Part shown: positions 13,908 through 21,147 of the stretch, one piece after another
Layout: every line of letters begins with the position of its first letter
Position numbering within the stretch: the first letter of the stretch is position 1
Source: a virus
Strand: one strand, 5' to 3'
Length of the DNA: 24,896 nt
IMG/VR virus record: IMGVR_UViG_3300043410_000240
Location: 1-24,896 of that record
Made by a program: the position numbers and the translations under genes
The notes under the pieces: generated by a model
Told to the model about the DNA's origin: nothing
Seen by the model: only the letters and a program-made list of their open reading frames with translations
Databases searched by the model: none

Positions 13908-14387
13908 TTAGTTTCCCTTTGTTTCCTTGTATGTTGGGCTGATAGCTTCGGCTATTTTTTCCACCAATTGCATTTGCACTGCCATTGGAAATTCAGCTTG
14001 TATTTCTTCGTAGGTTAAGTCTTCCAGCGTTGCGCCTTCTTGCTCAGGTACAAGTAACTTAACAAATTCAGTTATCTTAATTTCGACTTGCACTTTTTGC
14101 CGTGCCGCTTCTTTTAACGACCGCCCTTCAATCAGCACATCGTCATCGGTAAAAACAAACGCAGAATCTTGGTCTTTTAAAGCCAGCAAAGGGTCGGTCA
14201 TCTGCTTGTATGCTTCTGCCACTTTTGTTTCGTCAGGTTCATTTATGCGCTTGTAAATCTCATCGGATTCGTGAACATAAGGAATCCTGACTCTGAAAGT
14301 GTGACCGCCTAATTCAAATCTGCGGGTAAATATTTTCTCTCTGTTTTGCTGATATTTTGCGCCTAACGCTTCTGCAAATCGTGTCAT
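13908..14387 (-). CDS. Tail assembly chaperone, gpG-like
   Basis: The 159-aa protein contains TFRVRIPYVHESDEIYKRI, then DPLLALKDQDSAFVFTDDDV and LVPEQEGATLEDLTYEEIQA. Size, acidity and position immediately before the tape measure identify it as the first tail assembly chaperone. It keeps tape measure protein soluble while tube subunits polymerise, and is absent from the finished virion. The last codons, AAG GGA AAC before TAA, form a slippery site, so a fraction of ribosomes should produce a 281-aa G-T fusion. The ATG at 14387 has AGGAAA 6 nt upstream. Identification rests on synteny and the frameshift more than on sequence motifs. Confidence 0.85.
   Translation of the reverse strand: MTRFAEALGAKYQQNREKIFTRRFELGGHTFRVRIPYVHESDEIYKRINEPDETKVAEAYKQMTDPLLALKDQDSAFVFTDDDVLIEGRSLKEAARQKVQVEIKITEFVKLLVPEQEGATLEDLTYEEIQAEFPMAVQMQLVEKIAEAISPTYKETKGN
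13911..13917 (-). other. Programmed -1 ribosomal frameshift site (GGGAAAC)
   Basis: On the coding strand the heptamer is G GGA AAC, in the zero frame of the upstream chaperone and directly followed by its TAA stop. It fits the X XXY YYZ rule and differs from the lambda G/GT site (GGGAAAG) only in the last base. A slip of -1 continues as CTA ATT GGC TCA TTG AAA into the downstream ORF. Confidence 0.85.
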
Positions 14388-14395
14388 GTTTTTTC

Positions 14396-14941
14396 CTATC
14401 TTGCTTTGTAATTGTCTATCCTATACGCAATAGCTGTGCCAAGTTTATCCAACACGGCTGGGCTAGCCGATTCTAATGCCGTTCTCATGTACGGGTGCGC
14501 TGGGTTTCGCGCTGAACCAAACTCTTGCGCTATGGCTCGCGCATCGTATGGAAAGCCAGTAGACAAGGCAAATTGCTTGAATTTTGCCGCGCGTTCGGTT
14601 GTACTTAAATTTTTATTTTCTTCGTAGAACTTCTTTTTTAATTTTTTAGGAAACGCTTTTGTCGTTACCAATGCAACCACATTGTCATTTGGCAAAATAT
14701 ATTTAGAACGCCTATCGCGCTTAGTCGGTCGCCTTGCTTCTACTTGTAAATGTGCCGCCAATGCGCCTGTATCTTTAGGTGCTAATTGCCTTGCTTGCGC
14801 TAATGTTGGCTTCATAGCTTCACGCATTGCTGGCACTAATATTTTGCTATTTGCTTTTTTATCGCCAATCTCTTGCGCTATTTCATCAAAATTTTGCAAA
14901 AGAGTATCAAAGCCTTGAAGTTGAAAGCTAACTTTAGCCAA
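14396..14941 (-). CDS. HK97 gp10-like minor head-tail / tail protein, TTG start
   Basis: From the TTG at 14941 the product begins (f)MAKVSFQLQGFDTLLQNFDE, the classic HK97_gp10 opening, followed by ARQLAPKDTGALAAHLQVEA and, near the C-terminus, EFGSARNPAHPYMRTALESA. TTG is favoured because GGAG (14950-14953) lies 8 nt upstream and relatives start MAKVSF. The alternative GTG at 14959 adds six residues and overlaps the previous gene. The protein is 181 aa, slightly long for the family. Members sit at the head-tail interface and usually precede the tail terminator. Here the gene lies after the tail-tube genes. Confidence 0.87.
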   Translation of the reverse strand: MAKVSFQLQGFDTLLQNFDEIAQEIGDKKANSKILVPAMREAMKPTLAQARQLAPKDTGALAAHLQVEARRPTKRDRRSKYILPNDNVVALVTTKAFPKKLKKKFYEENKNLSTTERAAKFKQFALSTGFPYDARAIAQEFGSARNPAHPYMRTALESASPAVLDKLGTAIAYRIDNYKAR

Positions 14942-14942
14942 T

Positions 14943-15182
14943 TCAAATTCTCCATGCACCGGGTTTTATCAGGCGGTGAAAAAGTAATTCGTTTAATTCT
15001 TTGGCGTATTCCACCACTTGTTCAGGTGTCATTGTGTCAGCATGACGCGCCGCGATCTCATGCGCAAGACTTACCGCAGTCATTTTTTGTTGCGTAAAGC
15101 CAAACCAATCCTTGCGGGTTTCGGCTTGCTGAACCAAGAAACTTAATAAATCTGCCGTGTTTTGTATTGTCGTGTCTGTCAT
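14943..15182 (-). CDS. Small helical phage protein (79 aa)
   Basis: The ATG at 15182 has AGGAAT about 6 nt upstream and lies 2 nt after the previous stop. The product is largely helical: TIQNTADLLSFLVQQAETRK, then WFGFTQQKMTAVSLAHEIAA, TPEQVVEYAKELNELLF, and the end RLIKPGAWRI. There is no membrane helix or catalytic motif. It lies in the tail-morphogenesis block between a 66-aa gene and the gp10-like gene, so a minor structural or assembly role is likely, but I do not recognise the family. Confidence 0.7.
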   Translation of the reverse strand: MTDTTIQNTADLLSFLVQQAETRKDWFGFTQQKMTAVSLAHEIAARHADTMTPEQVVEYAKELNELLFHRLIKPGAWRI

Positions 15183-15184
15183 AT

Positions 15185-15385
15185 TTATTCCTGTGGTTCA
15201 GGCGGTGGTGCGCTAACTGGGTTATAGCGGGCAAGAACTGTTAAACAAACAAATTCTGTTGTATCAGGCTTTGCCTTGGCAAGCGCGGTAGCAACTTCGC
15301 TGGCTTTCACTTCCAATCCCTGTGCCACTGCATCTAGGGATTGGTAAGTGGTCGCCAACACTTCAACAGCGTCAGCGACTTTCAT
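15185..15385 (-). CDS. Small phage protein after the tail-tube genes (66 aa)
   Basis: The ATG at 15385 overlaps the stop of the second tail-tube gene by one base (TAATG), indicating translational coupling. The sequence is helical (VADAVEVLATTYQSLDAVAQ, ASEVATALAKAKPDTTEFVC) with a proline-rich acidic tail (SAPPPEPQE). I see no known motif. Position suggests a small tail-assembly or structural accessory. Function unknown. Confidence 0.68.
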   Translation of the reverse strand: MKVADAVEVLATTYQSLDAVAQGLEVKASEVATALAKAKPDTTEFVCLTVLARYNPVSAPPPEPQE

Positions 15386-15900
15386 TAAGAGTTACTCCAA
15401 CCGTATTGGTTGCCGCGTGGGTGGATGGTGAACACACACTTGGCTTCTGCGCCGGGTTGTGCATCAATCTGGAATTGACCCACACGACCATTAAAAGCAT
15501 AAGCCACAGTATTCGTTCCATCATAAGCCGCCACTACATAAGTGCGATCTACAAGACCAGAATATGCGTCAGCTCGAATCAACAACAAACCAGCGTCTGA
15601 GGGATTCCATGCCGCAGTGATGGTCATGGAAGTAGGCGCAGATTGTGTTGGGATTTTGTCGCTTTGGCGTGAACCAGCCACCATGAAGTTTGCAACCGCG
15701 TCATCTTGACCAAACGCGGGTACAGCTTCAATGGTTGCCAAGGCAGTGCCAGCCGCGCCTGTACCGCCAGCGGATGTGCCAACGATGGTTGCGACTTGCG
15801 CTGACCATACAGCCAAGTTTGCAGTTGAAAAAGGTGAGGCGGTTGTTTGCATCCACATTGATGCAACAAAACCGGGTAAGACTTTTGAAGGTAATGCCAT
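15385..15900 (-). CDS. Major tail tube protein paralog 2
   Basis: The 171-aa protein starts MALPSKVLPGFVASMWMQTT and shares most of its length with the neighbouring upstream gene product. Residues 58-102 (EAVPAFGQDD ... AAWNPSD) are identical to residues 50-94 of that protein, and the ending (HPRGNQYGWSNS) is nearly the same. Position after the tail terminator and before the chaperones and tape measure identifies both as tail-tube proteins. The variable parts are an N-terminal stretch (residues 15-56, longer and Gly/Ala-rich here) and a short segment near residue 125. The ATG at 15900 has GGAG about 8 nt upstream. It could mix with, or replace, paralog 1 in the tube. Confidence 0.85.
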   Translation of the reverse strand: MALPSKVLPGFVASMWMQTTASPFSTANLAVWSAQVATIVGTSAGGTGAAGTALATIEAVPAFGQDDAVANFMVAGSRQSDKIPTQSAPTSMTITAAWNPSDAGLLLIRADAYSGLVDRTYVVAAYDGTNTVAYAFNGRVGQFQIDAQPGAEAKCVFTIHPRGNQYGWSNS

Positions 15901-15915
15901 TTTTGTTTCTCCAGT

Positions 15916-16410
15916 TTAGACGGTGTTTGTCCAGCCGTATTGATTGCCGCGAGGATGTAATGTAAAGATTGCCTTTGCCTCAGCACCGGGCTGTGAATCT
16001 ATCTGCCACTGACTAGCACGGGCGTTGAAAGCGTAATTCACCGTGCCTGTACCATCGGTAGCCTGAACCACATAAGTGCGGTCTATCGTGCCGTTGTACG
16101 CGTCTGCGCGGATTAACAACAGCACAGAGTCGCTAGGATTCCATGCGGCTGTAATCGTCATGCTTGTGGGTGCGCTTTGCGTGGGGATTTTGTCCGATTG
16201 ACGCGAACCAGCAACCATAAAGTTTGCCACCGCATCATCTTGCCCAAATGCGGGTACGGCTTCCACTTGCACCAAATTGCCGCTGATTGTGATTGCTGAC
16301 ACATTGCCTAGCGTTCCCAATTGCGCGATGGTTAATGGTGTGGGTGTAGCACTTGGTTGTGCATATAGCGAGGCTACAAACCCCGGTAAGACTTTTGATG
16401 GTAAAGGCAT
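15916..16410 (-). CDS. Major tail tube protein paralog 1
   Basis: The 164-aa protein begins MPLPSKVLPGFVASLYAQPS and contains the same conserved core as the gene that follows it, then LLLIRADAYNGTIDRTYVVQ and a terminal HPRGNQYGWTNTV. Tail-tube proteins polymerise as hexameric rings around the tape measure to form the DNA conduit. The assignment comes from size, beta-rich composition and synteny. The ribosome binding site is strong (AGGAAA, 16417-16422, 6 nt before the ATG at 16410), in keeping with high expression. I cannot tell from sequence which of the two paralogs is the bulk subunit. Confidence 0.85.
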   Translation of the reverse strand: MPLPSKVLPGFVASLYAQPSATPTPLTIAQLGTLGNVSAITISGNLVQVEAVPAFGQDDAVANFMVAGSRQSDKIPTQSAPTSMTITAAWNPSDSVLLLIRADAYNGTIDRTYVVQATDGTGTVNYAFNARASQWQIDSQPGAEAKAIFTLHPRGNQYGWTNTV

Positions 16411-16443
16411 TTTGTTTCCTTCCGATTCGTTGCTGGTCGTGTC

Positions 16444-16863
16444 TTATGTTGGGATGTCGAGGGTACAGTCTAAAAAGACTTGACCCAGTTTGTCTTCGTT
16501 GTCGTAACTGTTGTACAACCACTGCACATCAGCTTTGGCAATCCAAAACCCGTTGGTCGCGCCCCCAAACAAACCACTATACCCGTGGAGGGATTGTAGT
16601 ATTTGATTGGAAATAGTGAAACCATCTTCTATGACTTGCGTGAAAATACTGATTTGAAAAACTGGGCGGTCAATGCTTTTATTGCTTTGAGTTTGTCCAG
16701 TAAAAACTTCTTGGTGAACATTTCTTAACATCCAAGTCACAAACTTTGGCTCAATGGCAAAGTTTCGGTTAAAGGTTGCGTACACAGGCACAGGCGTAAC
16801 AATGCTTTGCAATTGGTACTGAATCGCCTTGGCGTATTGGACTGGGTTCTGTTGCGTTGCCAT
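16444..16863 (-). CDS. Tail terminator / tail completion protein
   Basis: The 139-aa protein begins with an alpha helix (NPVQYAKAIQYQLQSIVTPV), followed by VYATFNRNFAIEPKFVTWML and RPVFQISIFTQVIEDGFTIS, and ends LGQVFLDCTLDIPT. The pattern of N-terminal helix, 'VY' strand, 'RPVFQISIF' strand and a final aromatic and beta segment fits the tail terminator/minor tail U or DUF3168-like fold. This caps the tube and joins it to the head. The gene overlaps the head closure gene by one base (TAATG) and immediately precedes the tail-tube genes, the expected position. Confidence 0.8.
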   Translation of the reverse strand: MATQQNPVQYAKAIQYQLQSIVTPVPVYATFNRNFAIEPKFVTWMLRNVHQEVFTGQTQSNKSIDRPVFQISIFTQVIEDGFTISNQILQSLHGYSGLFGGATNGFWIAKADVQWLYNSYDNEDKLGQVFLDCTLDIPT

Positions 16864-17207
16864 TAGACAGCCACCACAGGGTCATTGCGTACACACATCA
16901 AATGGGCGGTCATGCGGTCATCCGCTTCGCGCACATTGTCGATTCGCCAATCAAAGCCGCGCCATGTGATTGAGTAGGCGTTTTGGTTGTCGATGATTGT
17001 TTTCAGGTTAGGCGTGTAGTTAAGTGTCATTTGCACAATGTCAGAATACACGCGATATTTGTCGGCAATCTTCACATGATTTGCCACTGAATGCACTCTT
17101 GCGCGAGTATTGAACCACAGCGTTTGCGTGGTGCTTTGCTCGCCAAAATCACTTTTGCCAAAGGATAAAGTGTTAACCGCGATGTTTTCAAACCTTGCGA
17201 TTCCCAT
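16863..17207 (-). CDS. Head closure / head-tail adaptor protein
   Basis: The 114-aa product begins MGIARFENIAVNTLSFGKSD, carries QSTTQTLWFNTRARVHSVAN, and ends YSITWRGFDWRIDNVREADD then HLMCVRND. The 'Y.I.WRG..WRIDNVRE' segment is characteristic of phage head-tail joining proteins of the head closure (SPP1 gp16-like) group. These seal the DNA-filled head after packaging and present the tail docking surface. The ATG at 17207 has a strong GAGGT 6 nt upstream. It follows the connector gene and precedes the tail terminator, the canonical order. Confidence 0.85.
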   Translation of the reverse strand: MGIARFENIAVNTLSFGKSDFGEQSTTQTLWFNTRARVHSVANHVKIADKYRVYSDIVQMTLNYTPNLKTIIDNQNAYSITWRGFDWRIDNVREADDRMTAHLMCVRNDPVVAV

Positions 17208-17215
17208 GCTTTACC

Positions 17216-17884
17216 TCACATGACCAATGGTTTGTAAGGTCGCAAAAGCGTAGCCACGCCAAAAGGAATTGGCTTACTGTTGCCATCGGTCGTGTCACTG
17301 CGATTGTTATACAAGTGCGTAAACAACAACAATCCAGCTTGCTTAATTACTGGGTAAGACGCAATCGGATTGGCGGGTGAAATGTATTCGCAATAGACAG
17401 GGCTGGTCATATTGCTATTCAAGTCACTTGGCAAAGTTTGCAAAACAACTTTATTGCCGCTGTTGTCGTAGTAATAAGTTGTTGGGTCAACAGTCGTTAA
17501 TACTGGCGGTTGTCCATCGTTCCAATACTTAACTGCGCTGATTGTCACTCCGCTTGCTGGTGTGGCGTTGTTTTGTGAGACTTCGGGCAAGTCCAAAGAC
17601 AAAGGCGTTCCATACAGGCTTGCCGCGTTGTAGTACACGCGATAGCTTGTGGCAAAAATGCTCATGCCCAAATAATCTTCAATGGCTTGGCGAGTGGCAA
17701 TTTCCAAACCGCCAAGATATGTGTCTTGGCTTGTGTCGTCAAACAAATTAAGCTGTTGGCGAATCTCGGCAAGGGTCAACCATGCGGTGGCATTGTCCCG
17801 CGCAATCTGCTCAATCTTTTCGTAATTGAACGGATTGCGTGTGGGCGCACCAATGTTTAGATAGCCAAGTTGGTCAACAGGCAT
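17216..17884 (-). CDS. Head-tail connector, HK97 gp6-like
   Basis: The 222-aa protein has the gp6-like N-terminal helical domain (WLTLAEIRQQLNLFDDTSQD, then YLGGLEIATRQAIEDYLGMS), a beta insert (YRVYYNAASLYGTPLSLDLP, AVKYWNDGQPP) and a C-terminal helix ending PIPFGVATLLRPYKPLVM. 'LL.PY....' is a standard ending of this connector family. A ring of about 12-13 subunits docks under the portal and extends the DNA channel. The ATG at 17884 lies 2 nt after the stop of the second capsid paralog. It is about twice the length of the HK97 protein because of the beta insert, which is common in relatives. Confidence 0.87.
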   Translation of the reverse strand: MPVDQLGYLNIGAPTRNPFNYEKIEQIARDNATAWLTLAEIRQQLNLFDDTSQDTYLGGLEIATRQAIEDYLGMSIFATSYRVYYNAASLYGTPLSLDLPEVSQNNATPASGVTISAVKYWNDGQPPVLTTVDPTTYYYDNSGNKVVLQTLPSDLNSNMTSPVYCEYISPANPIASYPVIKQAGLLLFTHLYNNRSDTTDGNSKPIPFGVATLLRPYKPLVM

Positions 17885-17886
17885 GG

Positions 17887-18924
17887 TTATGTTCCGATGC
17901 TACGAACACCAGCAAACGGGTCGCGCACAGTGCTGACCATGCGCTTTTCTGCAAACAGGGTGACAAAGCCGGGTGCGGTCTGTTCCATCGCCTGAATTGA
18001 CATTTCTTCTACATCCGCAATGGTCATAAAACGCGGCCAGTTTGCAAGGTAAATCGGGAATGAGCCAACAGTGCCAAATGCATCAAGGTACGGATTGACA
18101 ACCACAGGCCATCCAAAGATATGAACACCAGCACCGCCATCGTCATCGCCAGTTTCAACCAAAGAGTAACCGCCAGCACCGTGGGCATACTTGCGGACTT
18201 CTTGCAGTGCGCTTGGACTCATCATCCATGCTGTGCCCGGCACCGACCAGTATTGCCCCGGCAACCCATTGGCAATATCCACCAACGCTTCGTAATCCAA
18301 CGCAGTGTGTGAATGCCCAATAGTTGTCAGCGTGTGTATGCCGTTTGTGATTGCTGTACCGCTTGTGCCGTATGCGGCTGTTGAGCCAGCAGTACCAGCG
18401 TAATGATTCAAACCACGCAAGCCGTTGATTGCGCCTGTGGTGGTGGTTGTCGAGCCAGCTTGGTCATTGTTGGATGCCATTGATTGGGCTTCCAATTGGC
18501 TGAATTCCATTGCCAAGTCTTCGACAATTGTTTCGTTCAAATAGTTAACATCTGACATGACCGCAGTGCGAATAGGCAATTGAGCCACTAACACGCGAGT
18601 TGGCAATTGCCAAATAGTTGTGTTGACATTGGGCGAGCCTGTGTCAGGTGTAAAGGTATATGTCCACGGGTTTGTAGACGATGCGGCATTACCCGTCTTT
18701 GCTACAAACTGAACGCTAGAGCCGCTGACTTTGATTTGTCGTGCGCCCTGACGAAATGGGTTTGCATACCGCAGTGCGGCAAATGCGTCATCAAAATGGG
18801 TACGACCACCAACATTGTTGCCCGAACCCGTAATAGCTGATGCCTCGCGCAAATCAATCTTGACTTGTTCGCCTGTTTCCAGTGTTTGTTTAATGCCTGT
18901 CAGGATTCGTTCAGTGATGCTCAT
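17887..18924 (-). CDS. Second major-capsid-like protein (HK97 fold), no scaffold domain
   Basis: Start at ATG 18924 (MSITERILTGIKQTLETGEQ), preceded by GGAAA. An upstream in-frame CTG-type extension to 18987 would read through Pro/Phe-rich junk (NPPPFFQQPY) and is rejected. The 345-aa protein aligns along its whole length with the preceding gene product: LREASAITGSGNNVGGRT against LREASALTGGGNNQGGRT, INGLRGLNHYAG against TNGLRGLDQYAG, and the C-terminal FAEKRMVSTVRDPFAGVRS against FGEKRLATSVRDPNAGVRY. It lacks about 79 N-terminal residues corresponding to the scaffold (delta) domain. It may be a vertex or alternative capsid subunit, or a former capsid gene being replaced; sequence cannot decide. 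Confidence 0.85.
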   Translation of the reverse strand: MSITERILTGIKQTLETGEQVKIDLREASAITGSGNNVGGRTHFDDAFAALRYANPFRQGARQIKVSGSSVQFVAKTGNAASSTNPWTYTFTPDTGSPNVNTTIWQLPTRVLVAQLPIRTAVMSDVNYLNETIVEDLAMEFSQLEAQSMASNNDQAGSTTTTTGAINGLRGLNHYAGTAGSTAAYGTSGTAITNGIHTLTTIGHSHTALDYEALVDIANGLPGQYWSVPGTAWMMSPSALQEVRKYAHGAGGYSLVETGDDDGGAGVHIFGWPVVVNPYLDAFGTVGSFPIYLANWPRFMTIADVEEMSIQAMEQTAPGFVTLFAEKRMVSTVRDPFAGVRSIGT

Positions 18925-18990
18925 GGTATTTCCAAAATAAGGTTGCTGAAAAAAGGGTGGAGGATTTTGTCCCCCACCCAACGGCAACTA
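18925..18990 (-). other. 66-nt spacer between the two capsid genes
   Basis: This is one of the few gaps in an otherwise packed operon. On the coding strand, just downstream of the first capsid stop, it contains GTTGCCG and GGGGGACAAAATCC, with CCACCC and a TTTTTT run. GGTGGG and CCACCC can pair imperfectly, so a weak attenuator-like structure between capsid genes is possible. It also carries the GGAAA that precedes the second capsid ATG. Confidence 0.3.
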
Positions 18991-20340
18991 TCAGGTTGCT
19001 GTGCCTGTGGAACGATAGCGTACGCCAGCGTTCGGGTCGCGCACAGATGTAGCCAAACGCTTTTCTCCAAAAAATGTGATTGAACCGGGAAGTGTTTGGT
19101 CGTAGCGACGCATCACCATGTTCAGGCGGTCAACGATAGTGTGGAAACGCGACCAATCAGCAAAGTACATGGGGTACAAGCTGTTAGTACCAGCCGCGCC
19201 TGCGGTGGTCTGTGATGGTGTGTCCAAATACTTGTTCATCACAACATCAAAGCCCAACATCTGACCGATGATGCCATCAGGGTTCAATGATTCCATTGAA
19301 TTGAAGATGGGTCGACCATTGGTGTCTTGCAAACCACGGATTGCTTGGGCAAGAATTGGGTTCACCATGAACTTGGCGTTAGGTGTCCAATATTGCTGTG
19401 GCAATGCGTACATCAGGTTAATCACATCTTTATAAGAGATGTTGTTAGCACCGACTGTGTTTGCGTTAGTGGTCAATTGGTCATAAGTGGCAAGGCTATG
19501 CAAGCCGCTTGTTGAGCCTGTACCGCTTGTACCAAATGATGGTGTGCTGGTTGTGCCACCAGCGTAGGTTGCATTTGCACCAGCGTATTGGTCAAGACCA
19601 CGCAAGCCGTTTGTACCACCGTATGGGTTAGTACCTGATTGGGCGGCTTGGTCGTTGTTTTGAATCATTGACAGGGCTTCGCTTTGTGCGAATTCTGCCA
19701 ACATATCGTCAACGACATTAGCTTCCAAACCATCGATGTCATCCAGCGCGGCTGTACGGATTGGGAATTGCACATTCAAGTCTTGCAAAACCAATTGCCA
19801 AATGCTGGTGTCTTCAGTGGTTGTTGCACCGTTGTTTTGGATAGTGTATCCCCAAGCCGCGCCAGCGTTGCCTGTTTTAACGCGGAACTGATAGCTTGAG
19901 CCATCGGTTGCCACAGTGCGTGAAACACCGCGCAAAGGGTTAGCCAAACGCAATGCAACAAACACAGGGTCATAGCCTGTACGACCACCTTGGTTGTTAC
20001 CGCCACCTGTCAGGGCAGAGGCTTCGCGCAAGTACGCATCGTATTGGCTTTCGTCTTCAAACATCTTCAATTCTTTTTCTACGCGGTTGTTGCCTTTGTA
20101 GAAAGAAATCAGTTGTTCACGCACTGCGCGGTTCACATCGCCACGGATGGTCTTGTGTGGTGCGCGAATGATTGAAGGTGCTTGTACGCTGGAAATTTTT
20201 GCTTCCAATGCAGAAATCTTTTCTGCCATTTCAGCTTTGACAGCTTCCACGGCTTCGGGGATTTTTGCTTCTACTGCTTGAACGGCTTCGACTTGCTTTG
20301 CTTCGATAGCGTCCAGTTTGTCAAGAATGACTTGTGACAT
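18991..20340 (-). CDS. Major capsid protein with N-terminal delta domain (HK97 fold)
   Basis: This is the 449-aa shell protein. Residues 1-55 form a Glu/Ala/Lys-rich coiled coil (LDAIEAKQVEAVQAVEAKIP) acting as the internal scaffold (delta) domain, normally removed by the neighbouring prohead protease. The HK97-fold body begins near residue 70: LREASALTGGGNNQGGRT (104-121, N-arm/E-loop region), DVINLMYALPQQYWTPNAKF (spine helix region) and the C-terminal FFGEKRLATSVRDPNAGVRY. The ATG at 20340 lies 3 nt after the protease stop with AAAGGT upstream, consistent with strong expression. Gene order protease-capsid-connector is standard. A second capsid-like gene follows after 66 nt. Confidence 0.93.
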   Translation of the reverse strand: MSQVILDKLDAIEAKQVEAVQAVEAKIPEAVEAVKAEMAEKISALEAKISSVQAPSIIRAPHKTIRGDVNRAVREQLISFYKGNNRVEKELKMFEDESQYDAYLREASALTGGGNNQGGRTGYDPVFVALRLANPLRGVSRTVATDGSSYQFRVKTGNAGAAWGYTIQNNGATTTEDTSIWQLVLQDLNVQFPIRTAALDDIDGLEANVVDDMLAEFAQSEALSMIQNNDQAAQSGTNPYGGTNGLRGLDQYAGANATYAGGTTSTPSFGTSGTGSTSGLHSLATYDQLTTNANTVGANNISYKDVINLMYALPQQYWTPNAKFMVNPILAQAIRGLQDTNGRPIFNSMESLNPDGIIGQMLGFDVVMNKYLDTPSQTTAGAAGTNSLYPMYFADWSRFHTIVDRLNMVMRRYDQTLPGSITFFGEKRLATSVRDPNAGVRYRSTGTAT

Positions 20341-20343
20341 GGT

Positions 20344-21147
20344 TTAACCTTTCAGTCGTTTATCTAACAGTTTTGACAACTCGCGCATTTCAAGTGCGGC
20401 AAGTATGTCAGCTTCGGTCACATCCACATCGGACTCACTCTGTTGTGGCGCATTTTCAATCGGGGTTTGGATAGCATCGCGCTGTTCCAAAACCTTTTTG
20501 AAGATAGATGCGGAAGTGACCGCATCCTTTTTGGAAATCCCAGCTTCGCGCAGAGCCTTTTCCAAATTCTTTAAATTAGCAGAGCCATCAGCGCGGAAAT
20601 ATTCCAGCTTATGCACTTCTGCCTGTGGGTTATTTGGGTACATCACCACGCTGACTTCACGCAAGCCGCCTTTGGTGATTTGGAAATATCCATCTTCATA
20701 AGGGTCATCACTGCCAATAGTCATTGGTGTGCCATCTTCTTTTACCCATTGATATTCGTCAGCGTAAGCACCGACAGAAACACCGCCAAACATCATTGGC
20801 GATTCGGTCATGATTTGGTACAAATCTGAGCCAGCCGTAGTGTTTAGGTAAATGCGACCTGTGGCTGTCATGCCATCATCGTCAAATTCGAATTCTGTCC
20901 ATTCGCCAACAGGCATAGCGTCAGCGGCATGGTTTAAAAACATTGGCAATGGTTTGCCTTCTGCGCTAAATGTTTTTGCCCAATCCATAAAGCCTTCGGG
21001 CTGATAGTTGAACTTGCGACCATCTGCGCCTTCTCTTGCGCCCCATGTGGTAACACGGGCTTCAATCTTTCCAGTTGGTTCTTTGTCCGCGCTTTGCGCC
21101 TCCATGACCAGCTTGGCTTCGCATACCATCATCAAGTTTTTTGTCAT
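20344..21147 (-). CDS. Prohead protease, HK97 (S78) family
   Basis: This 267-aa maturation protease should cut the capsid delta domain and itself inside the prohead. The N-terminal domain shows the expected catalytic triad: H73 in PMFLNHAADAMPVGEWTEF, S124 in FGGVSVGAYADEY, and E164 in GGLREVSVVMYPNNPQAEV. After residue 190 comes FRADGSANLKNLEKALREAG and SKKDAVTSASIFKKVLEQR, the usual C-terminal tail of these proteases, ending in an acidic and helical piece. The ATG at 21147 has GAGGT 6 nt upstream, an excellent site, although it lies inside a small upstream ORF in another frame. The capsid gene follows after 3 nt. Confidence 0.93.
   Translation of the reverse strand: MTKNLMMVCEAKLVMEAQSADKEPTGKIEARVTTWGAREGADGRKFNYQPEGFMDWAKTFSAEGKPLPMFLNHAADAMPVGEWTEFEFDDDGMTATGRIYLNTTAGSDLYQIMTESPMMFGGVSVGAYADEYQWVKEDGTPMTIGSDDPYEDGYFQITKGGLREVSVVMYPNNPQAEVHKLEYFRADGSANLKNLEKALREAGISKKDAVTSASIFKKVLEQRDAIQTPIENAPQQSESDVDVTEADILAALEMRELSKLLDKRLKG

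Noticed and set aside
18925-18987. N-terminal extension of the second capsid gene (PLGGGQNPPPFFQQPYFGNT)
   Set aside because: It reads through the intergenic spacer, is unlike any capsid N-terminus, and the internal ATG at 18924 has an upstream GGAAA.
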